Origin: JAQGMV01 sp963828715
Lineage (GTDB): Bacteria > Pseudomonadota > Gammaproteobacteria > Burkholderiales > SG8-41
NCBI GenBank assembly: GCA_963828715.1
Contig: CAWHFX010000001.1
Span: 247,461-311,460 of the forward strand
DNA: 64,000 bases
Direction of reading: 5' to 3'
Shown here piece after piece: positions 59,694 through 64,000 of this stretch. Below the pieces are notes generated by a model. The model worked only from the letters and a program-made list of their open reading frames with translations, ran no database searches and was not told where the DNA came from. The position numbers and the translations under genes were made by a program. Position 1 is the first letter of the stretch. Every line of letters begins with the position of its first letter.

Positions 59694-61700
59694 CAACTTT
59701 GACTCTTGAGTATTCCACCCATACCTATGCATCCTATGCGACAACCCCAGGACTCAAGCGAGGAGTGGGAGGAACGCATAACGCGAGCGTCGTCTGGACG
59801 AGTGATGCCTACGCAATCAGCCAAGGGATCTTCATCACCTACAACAGCGCACTCACGCAGTGGGAAGTAACCGGGTCAAGCACGCCCGGCACGCTCTGCA
59901 CGATTTCCGGCGCGTCGGGCGGAACCACCAATTGCCCGACGTCCATTCTCGAATTTCCGCCTCACCGTGACCGGTTCCAGTCCGGCGAACGGCGACTTCC
60001 TTGATTTCGGTTTGATCGCCGCGGCCGGCGATGCCGGTTACCGGAAGAAATTACTAATCGGAGCGGCCGCGGCAGGGTTCAATGGCGGCCGCTCCAAGAT
60101 CACCATCGCTCCGGACGGCGGATTCCGGGCCGTCGGCGTGTCGACCGCGCCCACGTTGATCGATTGGATCACGAGTTCGAGCACACTCAACACCTTCGTC
60201 AGTTCCGGCGCGTTTACGTCGCGCTTCTCCTCCTTCACGCACATGGACGCCGACGGCGTTCAACTCTCCGGAACCGGTCCTTATGCCCTGGCGGCCTCCA
60301 CCTTCGATTACGCCGGCGGCGGCATCGCGTCCACGTCGACCCTGTTCACGCTCAACGGCGTCACGCCATCGACGATCAATGTGGTGGGTGTGACTTTCGG
60401 CAACAACGGCACCGCTGGCGCCAAGTACAACTACACGGTGGCCGGTTCGAGCGTCGGCCTGCGGTGGGCGAACTACAACTACGACGGCAGTCTCGCGGGC
60501 GATTTGAACGAGCGCAACGATACGTCAAGCAAGATCAGCTGGGATGGCATCTATTGTTCCACTCTCACCTCCATCCACAGCGGCGGTTGGAACCAGCCGG
60601 AAACGTGGGATTACGGTGTCATTCCTTCCTCCTGCAAATCGGTGGTGATTGCCGCCGGACATACGGTCGTGTTGGACGCCGATCTCAACTACGCTTCCAG
60701 CACGACGCTCAATGGCACGCTTAATTTCAGCACGGTCGTGCCCAGCACGTTGACGATTCTATCGGGCTCGCTTACGGTGAATTCCTGGGCGGCCTGTTCA
60801 CGTGTTTAGGAACAGGTGGTTTGGTTTTGGAAGGCAACGTTTTCAATGACGGCACCATCACATTTGACGCGGCCGGGACCCCCGGGCCCTGCGGCGATTC
60901 AGACGCCATCACCATTCGTACTAACGGCTGGTTGACGCGCTACTGGTCAGGTTCAGGCACTTTCAACATGACGGATGTGGATGTGAGGCTACCTAGCCGG
61001 CACGGCCTCGATCAATGTCAATAGTGGTACGGATTCGGGCTTTAACGGTGCAAACTGGAATTTTGTGGTTACTCGCGGTCTCACGAGCGCCGCCAACGGC
61101 TTATGGAACGATGCCAGCACGTGGTATCCCGCCCAAGTGCCCACAGAATGTTCGTCTGTCACGATACGGTCTTCCGATATCGTCACCGTCAACGTCACTA
61201 CGGCCATCGCGTCTTCCGTACTGATTAACGGAATGCTCTCGTTCAGCCGTGTCGTCCACAGCACCCTCACGATCGGTGGCGGCAACGTCACCGTGTCAAT
61301 GGCGTGTCCGACATGGGCACCAGCGTTTCGCCCATCACGACGAGCAGTGCGGCATTGGTCCTGCCGGCCGGAGCATACATCGGGCAATATGGGTTGATCA
61401 TTAATGATGGGGGGAATTTCAATCTGTATGGAAACAGTGCTCTCACCGGTCCGGTGTGAAACGTGGTCGTGCGTTCTTCATTTACGGTTCTAAGCCAGAT
61501 GTACAAGATGACAAGCTTGGTCACAAATGCCACCAGCTTTAATTTGAATTACGGCGAGTTGTCTATTTGTCAGGCATCTATCTGACGGGACCGGGGGCCA
61601 GGGTCGATCTCAAGCAGTACGATCCAGGGCGGAAGTTCTTGGGCGTAGGCGTCACGCTCAACCGCGCCTTGGACGTCACCCTTCATACACTAGATCTACG
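59694..61700 (+). repeat. 3.1-kb tandem repeat, next copy (incomplete, then degraded)
   Basis: Contains YAISQGIFITYNSALTQWEV (59,811), KITIAPDGGFRAVG, TLFTLNGVTPSTINVVGVTF (60,343), KYNYTVAGSSVGLRW (60,424), ETWDYGVIPSSC (60,600) and a G8-like module (STWYPAQVPTEC, 61,116). The copy continues into sequence too noisy to read after about 61,600. Confidence 0.7.
61085..61330 (+). repeat. G8-like module, copy 3
   Basis: STWYPAQVPTECSSVTIRSS then DIVTVNVTTAIASSVLINGM and LSFSRVVHSTLTIGGGNVTV. Confidence 0.72.
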
Positions 61701-64000
61701 CGGCATTTGATTGGATCGACGACCGTCTACTGTGGTTAGATCCGCCTTTCCATAATCTTCATCGCGTGGACGAGCCATCCATTCGTGCAGTTCCATCAGT
61801 CAGAATTCATATCCATGATATCACAATCCACAACCGCGGTGTCTGATGGGTTTGAATGGGTGATTGCATATCTTTGCTGATAGCACTGTCCACTATATGT
61901 CTGACTGTATTTATGTCTTTTTACAGTACTTGATTGTGTACATGAGTCTGACACAGTTGGCAAAACATTCATGGGGTGAATCTGTATGCTGTTCATTTAT
62001 AATGTATATGTACTGGCGGAGGGCTTATGGATGTTGCTTGGTGGGCAGTCCCAGGATGGTGGGTGGTAGTTGATATGGCTGTACTCAACTGGAAATTGTT
62101 AATGCTGTGACATTTTCTTGTTACCCAGTGGCTGCAATTTTGCCTCCCCCAACCACATTGCATTTATACTGACAATAGCTTCAATCCTTCGTTTATTCCA
62201 CATGTCATCTTTACATGTTGTCATCCTCTCCCAACCGACAATGCCGACATGTGGTTGGGTGCAGTGCTTGTCTGTCACAATCAAATCCGGATATGGTACT
62301 GTCCGGATATGGGGAGAACACAGAAGTTCGAGGCTCCAGGTTTACGCTTGATTATTTGATGATCTCTCTATGTGGCCATCATGTTGCCCAGTGGCGGATG
62401 AGGTGTGAGGCACATGGTGATGTGGTGAATTTGGGTCCATGATGCTAATGCTATTACCGAGTTGATCACCCATGCAACTGTATCCTCCAGAGCTCATGGC
62501 ACGTGACGGGTTCCGAATCCCTGCCCAAACTCTTCCAGGGCGGTATAAAATGGACACCAAAATGATCTTGCAAGCCCGTTGAATTGAATTAAGTGAAACC
62601 CAGTGATCGGTGATGGTGTATTTCATATTTGCTATCATCGCCGTGACGGGAGCATGCGAAGAGGTGTTTGTTTGTATGGACATGTGGTTGATAGACGACG
62701 TGCCAATGTATATTGCTGACCGTATGTGATTTTTGGTTGTGGGTGTGTTGATTGTGCCTATGTTATTTATTTATAGGTGGAATGATTACATGTTTGTGCA
62801 TTTGCATTGCAACATGCGGTTTACGGATGAATTAGTTGGAATTGTACTTTTGTTTTCTGTCCGGATTGCATTCACATCCGCAGTTTGATCTTTGATTACA
62901 CTGGCTGTTAATGTGTACGCTCTTTGAGCACCTTCCAGTGATTATTTTATGATTATCCTCATTCACTTTTGGTTCAATGTGTGAGCAAACAACTACGTGT
63001 TTTGGGTCCAACTGCTTGGACTGTGTAAGGTGACTAAGGGGTGAAGGGGATTGAGAGTGAGCCTGAATCACATCAAACAAATCACTGTGCATGGCCAACC
63101 ACATGAGCTTCCAGACGCAGCCTCCGGGGGCGCCGTCCAGCGGCCTGGAACCACTGGCTGACTGGAACCCGTTGCACTCCATAAGCGGAGGAACGTCAGC
63201 CGCTGTATCTTGAGCTGTGTATGACGTCATCCAGGACCTCGTCCTTCAAGCTCGTGGCATCCAGCACGCTGACGCTTGTGGGTGGCGACTTAGCGTGGAA
63301 GCTGTGATGATCATTTTGCATAGGAGCGGTCTCCATTTGGGTATCCACCGTACCCGAGCTACGCCTTCGCGCGCTACTGCTGCTCAACGCGTGCTTGTCG
63401 CGAGATGTGAAGTTTTTGAGACGACTGGATGGTTGGTTGGTGTATTGCCCGTGTTCCAGCGGATTCGACTTACAGTAGATATGACGCTTGGGTGGAAGTC
63501 GGATCCTGGAATTATGATTGACACTAACCGGTGATCAAGGACGAGACGGTAGAGGTTGATAAAATTAATAGTATTTGCTGGTTGCTTACTATGGCGAACT
63601 ACAGCAATGGCCCCGATTCAGGTGGGGGTTTTGATGCATAACGTCGTTATCGAATTATCTGTATCTTTGGATTGGTCCACACTTGCAACTCCGGTTCGAG
63701 TTAACCGGGCTTCGCTCTGCTGGACATGGTGAGTTTGCTACTTGTATTAACGGCTCCATCGTCAAAGCACGGTGATTCTACTTGAGCTTGACTTTCGGAA
63801 TATATATGTCTGCACCTCCTTCGGCTGGCCAAGATTGCTCGGATGGCAAATACGTATTTCGAACGGCTGTCGAAAGCAGCGGGCGATGGCTTGGTTCATT
63901 ACGAGAGAGACACAGTAGGATGTGTAGTTCCATGGTGATGGGGAGTGATGGACGGCTCATCTCTTTTGATGAGACATAAGACGGTACCTAAGTAGACAAC
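61600..64000 (+). other. AT/GT-rich degraded tail with faint echoes of the repeat protein
   Basis: Frames are short and composition drops in GC. Nevertheless ordered echoes of the upstream repeat can be read: GTVRIWGEH and RFTLDYLMISL (62,296-62,372) against GTVRLYGDY and TFTLDYSTAIY; HDANAITELIT (62,438-62,470) against HDANAISQLIT; FKLVASSTLTLVGGD (63,247-63,291) against FSRVVPSTLTLVGGN; and GKYVFRTAVESSG (63,845-63,885) against GKYNYTVAGSSVG. I take this as very low-accuracy basecall of the same or a sister repeat, not as eukaryotic DNA. No gene is called. Confidence 0.5.

Larger units (their letters stand above)
55190..61560 (+). pseudogene. giant secreted G8-like / beta-helix repeat protein, partial and frameshifted
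   Basis: Successive phases give one very large product without membrane helices. Modules: a G8-like sandwich (STWNPAIVPAICSSVTIRAS, TLDMG); parallel beta-helix stretches rich in Asn/Gly and 'N.IYNN..G' turns; TFTLDYSTAIYAS; HDANAISQLITMTYNGSTW; KLQFAKTTGSGFNNEQSKIT; TLFTLNGVTPSTINVVGVTF; KYNYTVAGSSVGLRW; and ETWDYGVIPSSCKSVVIAAG. All except one recur once or twice. High Ser/Thr/Gly/Asn and few Lys/Cys are typical of surface adhesins or extracellular polysaccharide-binding proteins. Neither the start nor the end lies in the window. More than ten indels break the frame. Host phylum cannot be assigned. Confidence 0.65.

Noticed and set aside
61700..64000. Eukaryotic (plant- or animal-like) genomic fragment
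   Set aside because: Composition suggests it, but ordered protein echoes of the upstream repeat are better explained by noisy reading of the same gene.

Overview
This window is not one natural stretch of DNA. It reads as at least four unrelated DNA molecules joined end to end, with remnants of Oxford Nanopore ligation adapter and homopolymer runs at the joins (about 34,070-34,118, 47,311-47,368 and 53,532-53,588, plus a paired adapter near 40,604-40,652). Annotation therefore has to be done segment by segment.

Segment A (1-34,070) looks like a GC-rich betaproteobacterium, probably Burkholderiales. It carries five tripartite-tricarboxylate (Bug/TctC-type) binding proteins plus one remnant, a TRAP transporter operon, metabolic enzymes and the DUF3482/DUF2868 GTPase pair. 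The layout is: an M20 peptidase / Bug receptor / SnoaL-like operon (minus); a metal ABC binding protein and permease without an ATPase (minus); an acetamidase/formamidase (minus); a TRAP operon dctP-dctQ-dctM followed by a selenoprotein of the UGSC family and its partner gene (plus); two large membrane proteins facing away from each other; a PhnD-like binding protein; the GTPase/membrane pair; a Bug receptor with a hydroxyacid dehydrogenase; RidA; a flavin monooxygenase; an MBL-fold hydrolase; a diheme cytochrome; and a run of periplasmic binding proteins. Several genes are broken by single-base frameshifts, as residual long-read indels would do.

The best biological find is at 10,168-10,815. 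An in-frame TGA sits in a U-G-S-C motif and is followed 11 nt later by a perfect 7-bp hairpin placed as a bacterial SECIS element. The gene has its own strong RBS and a plausible sigma70-type promoter, and it lies behind the TRAP transporter genes.

Segment B (34,119-47,311) is an actinobacterial locus read twice, once per strand, around a paired-adapter centre. In the forward sense it is ilvE - cimA - hypothetical - acyl-CoA dehydrogenase - hydrolase/cyclase proteins - gltX. It is full of indels, and the two arms disagree in the hydrolase/cyclase part. Segment C (47,369-53,531) resembles an alphaproteobacterium (Bradyrhizobium-like): a lipoprotein, DUF5681 and HNH-like proteins next to a tRNA 3' fragment, a Gly/Tyr-rich exported protein and two DUF1254-type proteins. 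Segment D (53,589-64,000) is part of a giant secreted protein with G8-like and beta-helix modules in roughly 3.1-kb tandem repeats. Its last 2.3 kb is so degraded that only faint protein-level echoes of the repeat remain.
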